From positions 310,001-374,000 of the forward strand of contig JAACMV010000015.1 of assembly GCA_010909725.1 (NCBI GenBank): a stretch of 64,000 bases of DNA. Direction: 5' to 3'. Origin of the DNA: Picochlorum sp. 'celeri'. Its lineage: Eukaryota; Chlorophyta; Trebouxiophyceae. The notes beneath the pieces were generated by a model. It had not been told where the DNA came from and ran no database searches. It saw only the letters and a program-made list of their open reading frames with translations. Each line of letters opens with the position of its first letter. Position 1 is the stretch's first letter. Positions 10,193-21,472 of the stretch are shown piece after piece. The position numbers were made by a program, and so were the translations under genes.

Positions 10193-12030
10193 TCAAACAA
10201 AATCGTACTCCTGCTTTGACCCACCCTTGAGCAGGGCCTTTTGCTTTTCTATGGCCATGAGAGGATCATCACCTCGAGAGCGTTTCAATCGGTACGCCTC
10301 CATATCCTCGGCCGAGACATCAAGTCCTTCATCCCCTGAATAATGCTGTCGCTTCTTTGTATCATTGGATTCATTCGCGCGTTCCATTCTTTCCTGACGC
10401 TCTATTGCTTTTTGCAACTTTTCTTCATCAATATCTTTGGCAGAGTCTGTACCCCAGATCTCCGCCCCATGTGGAGGTACAGGAATATTTCGACGAGTCG
10501 GAGATGGCGGCTCTTCGTCGCGCACAGCATTGCCAGTATTTGTCACGAGACGAGCCTTCTTCCCATCCTCTCCAGTACAGTATGCATTCCGTGTTGTCTG
10601 ATGACAACATGCATAGCCCCACACTCCATCAGAATACCAGCTTCCCCATACAGATGTATGGTTACCAGGATGCACATCTTCCTCATACCGACTCCGTGCT
10701 TTAATTTCTTGTCCTCGTATCACCCTACCACTGGCATCGTATTCTACATACGCCTCTGTGCCTCGCAGGGCTTTGACTTCCTCAGATGGCTTTTCTGCTA
10801 CATTGCCATACTTTTCTAAAACATCCTTGGACGTATTCTTCTGTAATAATTTTTTGCGCTCCTGCACTGCTCTAAACGACACCTCTGCCTGGGATGGCGT
10901 CGCCTGTAAATGCACTTCCTGTCCCCGTTCACCCCCCATCACACTAAACAAGTTGAGCTGCTGGAACCCTTGGGCCTGTCCAGACTGCTTGACAAAATTA
11001 TCACCCGCGAATGTCTTTTCTGAAGGATCTTTCTCCGGATTAGGATCCTCTCGCATCGATCGAGACTTGGGGTCGTAATACGCAGAGTCCACATCCAAAT
11101 TCAACAGATACTTTGCTGTATCCTCTCGAATCCGAAGATTCCTCACCGTCCCTGATTCACCCCCACCCGCACTTTTCGCTCGAACTTTCACCTTTCCAAA
11201 CGCCGCATCCTCCTCTTCCACAAACTTATCTTCCTCTGTCCGCAATGCCCCATCTACATCCTCCAACTCCCCCTGAAACTTCTTCTCCAACAATTCCTTC
11301 TTACGCAACTCTTGCCTCAAATTCTGCACCTCTTCAAACTTTTGCGCATGCTTGACCCATTCACGTTCATCATATCCATTCCACCGATCCCTCTTTGCCT
11401 CAAACCCATGAATATCAATGTCCTGAATCTTGTCATCCGCAGCTATATTCTTATTTGTATACTTGGCCCCCTTCACCCTTGGTCTCTCCATACAATCCTT
11501 GGTCTTATGAGACATGGACCCACAACTACATACATAAAAAAAGGAAAGAGCTCGTCATCAATCGCATACCCGACATACCCATAGATATATACCAACACCG
11601 ACGTACTTTGTACAAGCACCCTTTCGATACTTGGTTGCCTGAAACACCTTGGCACCACGGTCATACCATGTCGTCTCCTTCTTCTCTTCACCCTTCCAAT
11701 TCTTCTGATGCTTCAAAGTAGGCTTATCTTCGTTCAAATACCACGGAGCACTGGCCATGAACTGAGGAATATGGGGATTAATTGGTTTTCCATCCTCGTC
11801 CAACTGCATGTACAAGCAAACAGACACCGTCAGTCGTATTCATGTCCTCATATATACATGTACATTATGCTCTCAACAGCTATAATGCTGCTGCTGCTGG
11901 CCAAAGCCATATTGGAGTTGTTGCCGCAGCATGTGTCAATCCAGGAAAAAAAAATGAAATGTTCTTTGCGTACCTCTGGCTCCGCTAAACCAGCCTTTCG
12001 GGCCTCTTCCAACTCTTTCTGTCGTTTCAT
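10193..12030 (-). CDS. SLU7: Pre-mRNA splicing factor SLU7
   Basis: Three exons: 12030-11974, 11803-11607, 11525-10193; the spliced protein is 528 aa. The family start ELEEARKAGLAEPE is joined to LDEDGKPINPHIPQFMASAP, then SLKH-like WYL and WYDRGAKVFQATKYRKGAC. The CCHC zinc knuckle (CTNCGSMSHKTKDC) is created across the second splice junction, which fixes both sites. The long C-terminal part has NIAADDKIQDIDI, an EDTAKYLLNLD block and a HTSVWGSWY motif typical of SLU7. SLU7 joins the spliceosome for the second step and helps choose the 3' splice site. The N-terminus begins shorter than most homologues, so a further 5' exon is possible. Confidence 0.92.
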
Positions 12031-12046
12031 TATTACAAAATTAGTA

Positions 12047-13293
12047 TTATTTTTGCTTAAAAAACTCTAGAATTTCCTCTTCTATGGTATGCAAGTCACC
12101 GGCAAGTATCAGGGAATGCAGTGGAGGACCAAAATCAACCTCGAGCAGCGATTCCATGGTCCCAGCAACAATTTGCTGCTCATCCGACCCTATCCGAGCG
12201 ACACCAATACACATGGTATCCTTTGAATACGCTCCTTCTTTCCTCTTGTCTTCAATCTCGAGCAACTGCTCTACAGCTGTATGAATAGACATGAAGCGGG
12301 GTGGCTCATACACCACCTTTCCTCTGGCAAGACTCTCCAGAGACGGTTCCTTTGTCTTGATATCCAACAAACATAATGTATGCAACCCATTCTTTCTATT
12401 ACTCAATATCTTATCGTAAAAGCTATCCGGTCGCCACGTCTCTGTGAAAAATACAATTGACACAGTCTCCCCATACCTGTAGAGCTGCAACCCTGCGGCA
12501 CCAATAGCATTCATGATGGATGCATTGTGAATCTTCTTCACAGGAATGTCTAATTCCCTCGCTCGAAGTTCCAAATCAGTATGCGTCGTCGCTCCAAATG
12601 GGTCTCCGACCACGAGAAATGCAACATCTGTATCAGCAGCCCCCTCCAGAATCGTATCAGCTCCCTACATGTGGCATGCATGGTTATTGTCATGATTGTA
12701 TGTACATCATCATTAGTAGCATTAGGTTTTTTCTCTGGAAATGCATAGGCATCATACCATTTCTACCAACTCTCTATCGGCATCAATAATAGATTTCCCA
12801 TAAAACTCTTCCTGCATCATCATGTTCATCATGTTCATCAGGGCATATTTGCTGCTTAAGGTATTAGTAGTAGTTGTTGTTGTATAAAGACATGATGCAG
12901 AAAGAGAAAAGAACAAGACCCAGTCTTCTTTTCTTCTTCATTATCATCATTAAACTCATGAGAAGGAAAAAAAAAAAAAGGTTGCCACAACGCACCAATC
13001 GCTCCCGAGGAACCAACAACAAAGAAGTATATGACTCTAGGTACACTCGTTCACATTTCTTCACAGCCTCCAACCCCCTGCATTCATTCACACATGTTTT
13101 AAAGTAAAATAATACCAATGCTGATCCATATAGAACGCAATCCATCTGTCCACTTTGCATTTTATCTTCTCTACCACACATTTTGAAGAAGAGTCTTCTT
13201 GCTCTAAGAGCAAGGACAAACATGCATGTCAACGTACTTGACAGTAATGTCCTTCTCATCCGCCAATCCCAATCCTATAATGTACAAAACCAT
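12047..13293 (-). CDS. DPH5: Diphthine methyl ester synthase
   Basis: Four exons: 13293-13238, 13077-12996, 12811-12758, 12664-12047; spliced length 269 aa. It is the most intron-rich gene here. The family features run in order: [50 protein letters not shown], then [36 protein letters not shown], and a C-terminal [16 protein letters not shown]5 is a SAM-dependent methyltransferase that methylates the diphthamide precursor on the His of elongation factor 2 in the cytosol. Its 3' end lies 16 nt from the SLU7 start region on the same strand. Confidence 0.93.
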
Positions 13294-13518
13294 CTTTTTC
13301 CATAAAAACTGATATCATCAATACATATGGCGCATGTGAACAAGATGAATTGATTCGAACAGGATCTCTCATCAGCCAGCTGAAACTTTGGTAGGAGATC
13401 TCCAAGTTATTAGAGATCTCTGCCGGTCTCATCAGAATGGTATGAATTCAACACCCCCAAACCTGCCCTCCCTATTCAACAAATTTTATAATAATTACGA
13501 CTGGCATATATACGTAGG
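13294..13518. promoter_or_regulatory. Divergent promoter with twin GATCT palindromes
   Basis: This 225-bp region separates the divergent DPH5 and CPS starts. It holds two 10-bp perfect palindromes with the same core, GGAGATCTCC at 13394-13403 and AGAGATCTCT at 13412-13421, eight bases apart. They are flanked by two direct copies of TCTCATCAG (near 13367 and 13428). This looks like a paired operator-like site. Control of both genes is inferred from position. Confidence 0.4.
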
Positions 13519-16500
13519 ATGAAGACGGCGACGAGCTGCGTCAACGCTCCATCTCAACGACGAGGGCATGCTGCTGGGGTCCTTGCGAAGTCGACGTCGC
13601 TGACACCGTCCTCTGGGGTGACATGGAGTACTGGGAAACAGTTGATCCGACAGAAACATGTACCATCGGGTGTCAGATCACAGAAAAGGGCAGGTTTGAC
13701 GTGTCGTGCTGTTGCAGCCCCTGTTGGTGATTCCAGTGACCAAGTTCCTTTCACTGCGTGGGATACTGCGGTTCAGAGAGTGGCGAAACGGACTGATATC
13801 AAGACAATTATGCTCCTTGGGGCTGGACCAATTGTTATTGGGCAGGTATGCGTCTGGTCTGCATCGGGCTGGTCATGCGTTTGGGTGTCGTATAGATGCT
13901 TTTGATGGGTATATTGGGTGATATATTGCATGCATGTGTTATATGGGATATAAAAAGTGGGTAGATGGGGTGGCGGTGGATGGTGGGTGGGTTGTTTTCA
14001 AAACCCTCGAGGGTCGAGTGTAGGGCTTGTACAGGAAGGGTGTTGATGTGTGTTGTGGGTGGTTGATTGCAGGCATGCGAGTTTGATTACTCTGGAACGC
14101 AAGCGTGTAAAGCGTTGAAGGCAGAGGGGTATCGAGTGGTGTTGGTGAACTCGAATCCAGCAACTATTATGACGGATCCAGAGACTGCTGATCGTACCTA
14201 TGTTGGGCCCATGACTCCAGAGTTGGTGGAGAAGATCATCATCAAGGAGAAGCCTGATGCTATTTTGCCGACAATGGGAGGTCAGACGGCGTTGAATTTG
14301 GCCAAGGGGTTGTCTGAAGCTGGGATTTTGGACAAGTATAATGTGGAGTTGATTGGGGCCAAGTTGGAGTCGATCAACAAGGCAGAGGATAGGGAGCTGT
14401 TTGCTGATGCCATGGATCGTCTCGGGTTGAAGATGGCAAAGTCTTGCATTGCTACGACGATGGAAGAGGCGCTCAAGGCGCATGATGAGATTGGGCAGTT
14501 TCCTTTGATTATTCGACCAGCGTTTACACTGGGAGGAACAGGAGGAGGTATTGCGTATAATATGGACGAGTTTATGACCATTTGCAAGAGTGGTTTGGAT
14601 GCGTCCATGACATCTCAGGTACAGATTGAGCAGTCGCTGTTGGGATGGAAGGAGTATGAGTTGGAAGTGATGAGGGATCTTGCAGATAATGTTGTCATTA
14701 TTTGTTCGATTGAGAATGTGGATCCTATGGGTGTTCATACAGGAGATTCGATTACCGTTGCTCCTTCTCAGACAATTACGGATAAGGAGTATCAGCGTTT
14801 GAGAGACGCGTCTGTTGCTATTATCAGAGAGATGGGAGTTGAGTGTGGAGGGTCGAATGTGCAGATGGCTATCAATCCTGCCAACGGAGATATGGTGATT
14901 ATTGAGATGAATCCACGTGTGTCGCGTTCGTCAGCATTGGCTTCCAAGGCTACTGGATTCCCTATTGCAAAGATGGCTGCTCGTTTGGCGTGCGGAAACA
15001 CGCTTGATCAGATTCCAAATGATATCACACTCAAGACACCTGCATCGTTCGAGCCATCGATTGATTACGTGGTGACCAAGATTCCCAGATTTGCTTTTGA
15101 AAAGTTCCCTGGCTCTGAAGCCGTGCTGACAACGCAGATGAAGTCTGTAGGAGAGTCTATGGCTATTGGAAGAACGTTCCAGGAGTCATTCCAGAAGGCG
15201 TTGAGGTCCTTGGAGACTGGACTTGATGGATGGTCGCTTCCAAAGAATTGGAAGAGACTTCCAGCTGACAAGGTAGTGTACAACATGCGTGTACCAAATC
15301 CTGACAGAATGATTGTGATTAAGCAAGCATTTGAGGATGGCATGACAGTGGATGATATCCACGAGTACACAGCTATCGACCCATGGTTCTTGAAACAGAT
15401 GCACGACTTGCATGTTACAGAGGAGTGGATGAAGACAAAGGCATTGAGCGATTTGAGTGAGAATGATTTCAGGGAGATTAAGCAGAGAGGATTCAGTGAC
15501 GCACAGATTGCAATGGCAATGAACGTGGACCAAGCTGCTGTTCGTGCAGCCAGGACAGCCTTGGGCGTTGTGCCATCCATGAAGCGTGTGGATACCTGCG
15601 CCGCAGAGTTCCAGGCCGATACACCATATATGTATTCTTCATATGATGGTGAGTGTGAATGCAATTCGTCCACGAATAAAAAAGTTTTGATTCTTGGTGG
15701 AGGGCCAAACAGAATTGGTCAGGGAATTGAGTTTGATTACTGTTGCTGCCATGCATCATTTTCTCTCAGAGATGCTGGATATGAAACAATTATGATGAAC
15801 TCCAACCCTGAGACTGTTTCGACAGATTATGATACATCCTCCCGCTTGTACTTTGAGCCATTGACTGTTGAGGATGTGCTCAATGTGATTGAGAAGGAGC
15901 GCCCAGATGGCATCATTGTGCAATTCGGTGGACAGACACCCCTGAAATTGGCCACACCATTGGCCAGGTGGTTGGAAGAGAATCCAATTCCAGCTGCTTC
16001 GGGAGAAGGAAATGTCAAAATCTGGGGTACACACCCAGACTCCATTGATGATGCTGAGGATAGAGATAGGTGGATGGCTCTTTTGAATAAGCTTGATATT
16101 AGGCAGCCACCCGGAGGAGTTGCGACAAATGAGGAAGAGGCCGTGAGTATTGCAAAGAATCTCGGTTTCCCTGTCATGGTTCGCCCATCATTTGTGTTGG
16201 GTGGAAGAGCCATGGAAATTGTGTACTCTGAGAAGGACGTGTCACGATACATCAACACTGCTGTAGAAGTTGATCCAGAGAGGCCCGTGTTGGTGGATAA
16301 ATATCTCGACAGGGCTGACGAGTTGGATGTAGATGCTTTGGCAGATGCGGAAGGTAATGTTGTGATTTGTGGTATCATGCAGCATATTGAGCAGGCTGGT
16401 GTCCACTCTGGAGATTCAGCATGCTCCATTCCACCACAAACCATCAGCGAGGAGTGTTTGGACATTATCCGAGACTGGACTCCAAAAATTGCCAGAGAAC

Positions 16501-17264
16501 TTGGAGTCATTGGTTTGATCAATATCCAATATGCAGTTCAGGATAACCAGGTCTACATTATTGAGGCCAATCCCAGAGCATCCAGAACAGTCCCATTCGT
16601 GGCCAAAGCCATTGGCCACCCACTTGCCAAGTATGCATCACTGATCATGTCCGGAAAGACACTCAAAGACCTCAATTTCACAGAGGAGTTGAAGTTAGAT
16701 CACGTCGCTGTGAAAGAGGCCGTCTTGCCATTCGATAAATTCCCAGGAGCTGACACGCTCCTCGGACCTGAGATGCGATCTACTGGTGAAGTCATGGGAT
16801 TGGATACCAGCTTTGCCAAAGCGTACGCCAAGGCGGCCATTGCGGCTGGACAGAAACTCCCAGAATCAGGAAATGTCTTCATTTCCATGATGGATCAGTA
16901 CAAGGAAGCAGCAGTCCCAATTGCCAAGGAATTGGCAGAGATGGGTTATGGCATTCTTGCCACACAGCACACTGGTGCAGCATTGACAGCAGCTGGTGTA
17001 CCAAACGTGGAGACCATCCTCAAGATTCAAGAAGGTCGTCCAAATGCTGGAGATCTGCTCAAGAATGGGGATATCCAAATGATGTTCATCACCACTGCTG
17101 GAGATGAGGCTGATGTCAGAGATGGAAAAGACCTCCGCCGGCTTGCCCTGGGAGCCAAGGTCCCACTCATCACAACAGTCGCAGGTGCCCGCGCTACAGT
17201 ACAAGCTCTCAGAGGTATGAAGGATGGGGGACTCGAGCAAGTTCCTCTGCAAGACTATTTCTGA
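13519..17264 (+). CDS. carB: Carbamoyl-phosphate synthase large chain, plastid
   Basis: Two exons, 13519-13845 and 14073-17264 (227-bp intron), giving 1172 aa. Residues 1-65 are basic and Ser/Thr/Ala-rich, a likely plastid transit peptide. The intron falls inside the first ATP-grasp nucleotide-binding loop (GAGPIVIGQ joined to [11 protein letters not shown]). The second half repeats the fold ([20 protein letters not shown]), and the last 130 residues form an MGS-like allosteric domain. The enzyme makes carbamoyl phosphate from glutamine-derived ammonia (delivered by the small chain), bicarbonate and two ATP, feeding pyrimidine and arginine synthesis. It is separate from the small chain, as in plants and bacteria, rather than part of an animal-type CAD fusion. 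Confidence 0.95.
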
Positions 17265-17328
17265 TCACACATGATATTGTATTTTTCCACATGTTTAATG
17301 CACAATTACAAAGAAGAAAACCAGAACA

Positions 17329-18246
17329 CTATATAAACCAAACAGTCTTGAAGGAATGCTCATCATCATGGGTAACCATCAATGCGTCTCTATCGCTCAA
17401 TGCTTCCAGCACAATATCCATTTCTGCCATTGTACACGCCTCTTTTCCTCGGCCAAGCAAATGCGCAGACACCCAGTCCACAACCTTTGGCACTGGAGCA
17501 TCACTAGACGCCTGTCTTGCAATAACAGTATCTCTGAACGCACTAAGACTCGTTTGAATGTCCTGTGCCCTTTCCGGTGACACACTGGTAACCCCGCCAT
17601 CATTCTGTGCCACATCCTGGGGTGTTTTTGGTGCCAGTGCATTCCTCCTTCCACTCTGAGGTGTTGCCTTCTTCTTCCCTACAGAAACGCGCCTATTTTC
17701 AACAATATTCGCTGGCGTCAACTGAGTACTAGCATTCTCTTCTTCTTCTTGTTGCTGCTGCTCCTGAGCAGGTGTGGCAACCGATTCCACCCTCCTCTCA
17801 GCTGCACCCTTGGCAGGCGTTGTTGATGCTCTGCGAGCCTTCACCTTGGCAGCAGCAGCTTGCAAACTCGACGCCGTCATCTTCTTCGTCAAACGTTCTC
17901 TCTTCTCTGTAAAGGCATATCCATACAAGGTCACCCCATTCTTCTTCAACGCCAACAGAATATCATTCGTTGTTATTGTAAACCTCTTTGCATGGTCAGC
18001 ATACACTGTCGCATCGTGCACCATTGTCCTCAGCCACCTCTTCAATGCTTCAGGAGCCTCTTCATAGATACCTTGGCTAATCCTCTTCACACCAGCTCGC
18101 CTCGCCAATCGGCGAATCGCAGGCTTGCCAATGGCCCCAGTCTTTTGAATCGCATGGCGATGACGATGCCTCGCAGAACCCCGTCGACTCACTCCATTCC
18201 CCTGTGAAAGTGAAACAGTTGATAATTTTGCCACTCGCCGTGTCAT
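17329..18246 (-). CDS. Histone H4-like protein with long C-terminal extension
   Basis: Single exon, 305 aa; canonical H4 is about 103 aa. Residues 27-111 match the H4 fold closely (KPAIRRLARRAGVKRIS, IYEE, DAxxYxxHAKR, LYGY), but the N-terminal tail is divergent and lacks the GKGGKGLGKGGAKRHR tail. Residues about 115-225 are a basic, Ala/Gln/Glu-rich linker. The final 80 residues form a compact segment ending EALSDRDALMV...TVWFI, which in spacing and hydrophobic pattern resembles the C-terminal winged helix of MCM-type proteins; that is inference. A nuclear chromatin role is likely. Alternatives are a centromere or CENP-type histone-fold factor. The convergent CPS stop lies 64 nt away. Confidence 0.75.
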   Translation of the reverse strand: MTRRVAKLSTVSLSQGNGVSRRGSARHRHRHAIQKTGAIGKPAIRRLARRAGVKRISQGIYEEAPEALKRWLRTMVHDATVYADHAKRFTITTNDILLALKKNGVTLYGYAFTEKRERLTKKMTASSLQAAAAKVKARRASTTPAKGAAERRVESVATPAQEQQQQEEEENASTQLTPANIVENRRVSVGKKKATPQSGRRNALAPKTPQDVAQNDGGVTSVSPERAQDIQTSLSAFRDTVIARQASSDAPVPKVVDWVSAHLLGRGKEACTMAEMDIVLEALSDRDALMVTHDDEHSFKTVWFI

Positions 18247-18545
18247 CGTCTTGCTTGCCTCGATCTCTTAAAGAAAATTCGTATCGCGTGTTTTCAATCG
18301 ATTCAAGAAACAACAACGACAGCAGTCAGTCTTCTGAGTCAACAAAATGATTTAAATTGTCAAAGTATCAATATAAATACAATCGTATTTTATATATGTG
18401 CAGTCTGAGTGGCATGTGCCGATTTTGATCAACAACGCCAGACCATTGTTGATTTGAATCTTCAGGGCGCCTTATTTTGTTGCTTCGCTTTGGACACGAG
18501 AGACACACCTTCCGCTTGGTCGCCACACAAGTGGCCTTGATGCAT

Positions 18546-20228
18546 TTACTCCACATACACTTCTAATCCTCCTACTGGTCCAATCGGAATGACCGTTGGA
18601 TGCGTGACTCCTTGCGTCTTTGGGTCGACCAAGGACCAGGAGAATTTCTCACACAGAGACCCAAGGACCACACGAGCCTCAATCAGCGCAAAATACTGCC
18701 CAAGACAATTACGAGGCCCTTGAATGAATGGAAGAAACATGTACGGTCGAATCTCATCATCAAAGGAATCGTATTCTCCTCCAGGCATGAATCTGTCTGG
18801 TTTCCATGCCAATGGATCCTTGTACAGGTGATGCACCCGCTGCAAATGGCAAATGATCCATGATCCCTTTGGCAACGGGGTACCACACAGTTCATCATCT
18901 TTATTCAAATCTCTCGTGACAACTGGGACCACCGAGTACTTTCTAAGACTTTCTTTCAGACACGACAGTGTCCACTGCATCTTTTCTACATTCTCCCTCT
19001 GCAGCGTGGCAGGCTTCTTCAGGAATCTTGTGGCTTCCTCTCGAACCTTGGAAGCCGCCTTGCCATCTCCACGAGCCAATTCATAAATTGTCCACGTCAA
19101 CATGGATGCACTGGTCTCGTGACCAGCAAGCAGGAATGTTTTAATCTCATAACACAACTGTGTCTCGGCAGCTGCATTCCACACCGTTCCACCCTTATCC
19201 ACAGAATCCAAAATCTTGTCCAGCACATCCTTCTGCACGTATGCATCTCCTTGTCTCTTTCTCTCTGCTCTCCTCTGTCTAATAATTCCTTTAATAAATG
19301 TGTCAAGCTTCTTCACCCTGCTGGAGTATTGATATGCTTGAACCGGATACAAATACCTCCATGGAGCCAACACCCTCCTGTTCGACTCTTCCATCACCGG
19401 CAGATACAGACTCGGAAACACGTCATCACACTCTTCAGGACCAAGACTCAGAATCGCCTCCCCAATCACCTGAAGCGTCAGCAACCGAAACTCCTCCTCA
19501 ATATCCACTGCAACCTTCTTCCCCCGCAGCGTTTCCAACTTCTCACTCAACCTCTCAGACGCCCGCTTCGCAATAGGCAAAATAGCATCCAGCATATCAA
19601 TACGAAGCGCAGGAGCCATCAACAATCTCTGCTTCTGCCAATGCTTGCCATTCGCAGTCACCAACCCAGTCCCAAGAATAGGCAGAAAGGGCCCATAACT
19701 AAAGTCCAAATCCTTATCATACAACTTATACCCCGTCTGGAAAATCCTCTTCATCCCCTTTGGATCACCCACAATAATCCCAGTTCGATGCAACACTCGA
19801 AACTTGACCAACGACCGATCCGTCACCCACCTATACATGTGTTCCCATGGACATCCCTTGGCCAACACCAGCGCCTGTCCAAACAAAGGAACCACAATGT
19901 ACCGATCAATCAATGCCCTCAGAGTATTCCCTTCCTTGCCTCTGTGCTCAAGAGATGACACACTGGGCACGTGACGGGTATTCAAGGCCACGTGACCCCA
20001 TCGAAGAATTCCACTCACCAATTTGAGACAGACTCCAAGGACCACATAGAGCAGAAAAGACAACAGAATGGCCTCTATAAACACCTTGTATTTCTCAAAT
20101 GGCAGTGATCCCTCGGGAACACCCACTGTAACAGCAATACGATCGGCCGTGCTCAGCAACCATGCAGTTGGCGTTGACACGACCTTTTCCAGCATTGGAT
20201 ACCAATCAGCAATCTGCTGGTGCATCAT
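18546..20228 (-). CDS. Cytochrome P450 monooxygenase
   Basis: Single exon, 560 aa from the first ATG at 20228. A hydrophobic helix at about residues 50-75 is a probable membrane anchor, preceded by about 50 residues. All P450 signatures are present in order: the I-helix oxygen-binding motif AGHETS, the K-helix ExxR (ESLR), PDRF, and the haem loop FIQGPRNCLGQ with its Cys ligand. The family resembles the CYP4/CYP97/CYP711 side of the tree, but no clan can be assigned by eye. It uses O2 and electrons from a reductase partner. Substrate is unknown. Confidence 0.9.
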   Translation of the reverse strand: MMHQQIADWYPMLEKVVSTPTAWLLSTADRIAVTVGVPEGSLPFEKYKVFIEAILLSFLLYVVLGVCLKLVSGILRWGHVALNTRHVPSVSSLEHRGKEGNTLRALIDRYIVVPLFGQALVLAKGCPWEHMYRWVTDRSLVKFRVLHRTGIIVGDPKGMKRIFQTGYKLYDKDLDFSYGPFLPILGTGLVTANGKHWQKQRLLMAPALRIDMLDAILPIAKRASERLSEKLETLRGKKVAVDIEEEFRLLTLQVIGEAILSLGPEECDDVFPSLYLPVMEESNRRVLAPWRYLYPVQAYQYSSRVKKLDTFIKGIIRQRRAERKRQGDAYVQKDVLDKILDSVDKGGTVWNAAAETQLCYEIKTFLLAGHETSASMLTWTIYELARGDGKAASKVREEATRFLKKPATLQRENVEKMQWTLSCLKESLRKYSVVPVVTRDLNKDDELCGTPLPKGSWIICHLQRVHHLYKDPLAWKPDRFMPGGEYDSFDDEIRPYMFLPFIQGPRNCLGQYFALIEARVVLGSLCEKFSWSLVDPKTQGVTHPTVIPIGPVGGLEVYVE

Positions 20229-20541
20229 GATGGAACTATGATACACGATGTGGTATATTGTATAACCAAATGGCTAGGAGGCGTCGTTGCATGGGCCATT
20301 ATTGGTTGGATCATTCGTTCAGCATCCAAACGGATGATTGCGCGTTGACGACCGCTGAAGCGTTTTTTTATTCTTTGAAATACAGAATACTCCGTATTCT
20401 GATATATAAAAAACAGTTGCATGGTGTTTTTTCTTGTTCGACTCGACTCCTTTTTTATTATTTTTAATACTAGTTCTGTTACAACAAATAACAGCAACCT
20501 CATACCTCGGATCATGTCGTCAAAAAGCGCCTAGAAGAAAT

Positions 20542-21335
20542 ATGAGTAGTTCTTCCTCCATGGTATTATTTCCAAAACATGGCATGGTCTCCATGAGCAG
20601 TTTTTCATACCTTTTTAGCGAACTTGTTCAGTATTCTCAGTCAAAAGTGAGTAATACGGGTGATTTAGAGCGTCGATTGGAAGAAGTGGGTCGATGTGTG
20701 GGTGGTTCTCTGGTGGAGCTGGTTCAATCATCTAGTAGCAGCAGTGCGTCATCCACCTACGATGCGAAACAGGTGACCAAATTAGCATCTCCATACCTGA
20801 CACGGAATACGAGATTATTGGATGTGTTGCGGTATATATATACAACGGTGTGGAAGTATTTGTTTGGGAAACAGGCTCAGGATTTGCAGCAGAGTAATGA
20901 TGCTGATGATGAGTATATGATTAGCGATGATGAAGTGTACCTGTGGATGGGTCGTTATGTGAGTGTGCCAAAGGATATGGGAACGTTTAATTGTCATGCG
21001 TTTCTGGCTGGGGTGGTGCGGGGTGTGCTGGATGAGGCTGGATTTGACACTGTGAGGTGCGTGGTGTTTCATTGTGTCTTTGTCCTGGACAGAGAACAAC
21101 ACTGGAGTGGAATGGTGTTTCATCGTGATGCGTGTCGATATGCAGGGTGACGGCGCATTTTGTTCCTCTAAAGGACACTGCCAAGGCTGTCGATGCGTCT
21201 TCGGATATTCCGGCGTCGTTGGAGAATGCGTCTGTTCAACAGGGTCCCAGCAGGAACAAGGTGACCCTGTTGATCAAATTTAGTCCACGGGTGATGGAGA
21301 GAGAACGTATGCTGTCTACGCCTGAAAATAATTAA
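20542..21335 (+). CDS. TRAPPC5: TRAPP complex subunit 5 (Trs31)
   Basis: Two exons, 20542-21056 and 21146-21335 (89-bp intron), giving 234 aa. The start MSSSSS is chosen because an upstream in-frame ATG (20434) would add an unrelated hydrophobic leader. Family blocks are SYLFSELVQYSQSKV, EVGRCVGGSL, LLDVLRYIYTTVWKYLFGKQAQDLQQSNDADDEYMI, and YVSVPKDMGTFNCHAFLAGVVRGVLD, followed after the intron by VTAHFVP and TLLIKF. A Ser-rich loop (codons 72-80) is an insertion. TRAPPC5 is a core subunit of the TRAPP Rab exchange factors acting in ER-to-Golgi and Golgi traffic. Confidence 0.92.
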
Positions 21336-21472
21336 TTAATATTTTGTTGATAGTTATATGTGACGAACGTACCGTGGATTCTTCCTTGATACTGTTTTTA
21401 GACATGCAAACAAGAGACATGCAGCGTCTCTCGTAGATTTTTCAGCGGTTTTCTGTTGGCAAACATACTACC

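Noticed and set aside
13355..13445. Hammerhead-like or C/D-box motifs (CTGATGAG twice on the minus strand)
   Set aside because: The GAAA core and stem II pairing are missing and no matching D box with terminal stem was found.
13340..13450. Possible tRNA on the minus strand (GTTCGAATC resembles a B box)
   Set aside because: No A box at the right distance and no acceptor stem or cloverleaf could be drawn.
13998..14738. 246-codon minus-strand frame over the CPS gene
   Set aside because: Shadow of the strongly conserved CPS exon; His/Arg-rich with no family resemblance.
19119..19958. 279-codon plus-strand frame
   Set aside because: Antisense to the P450 coding sequence, His/Pro/Gln-rich, as expected for a shadow.
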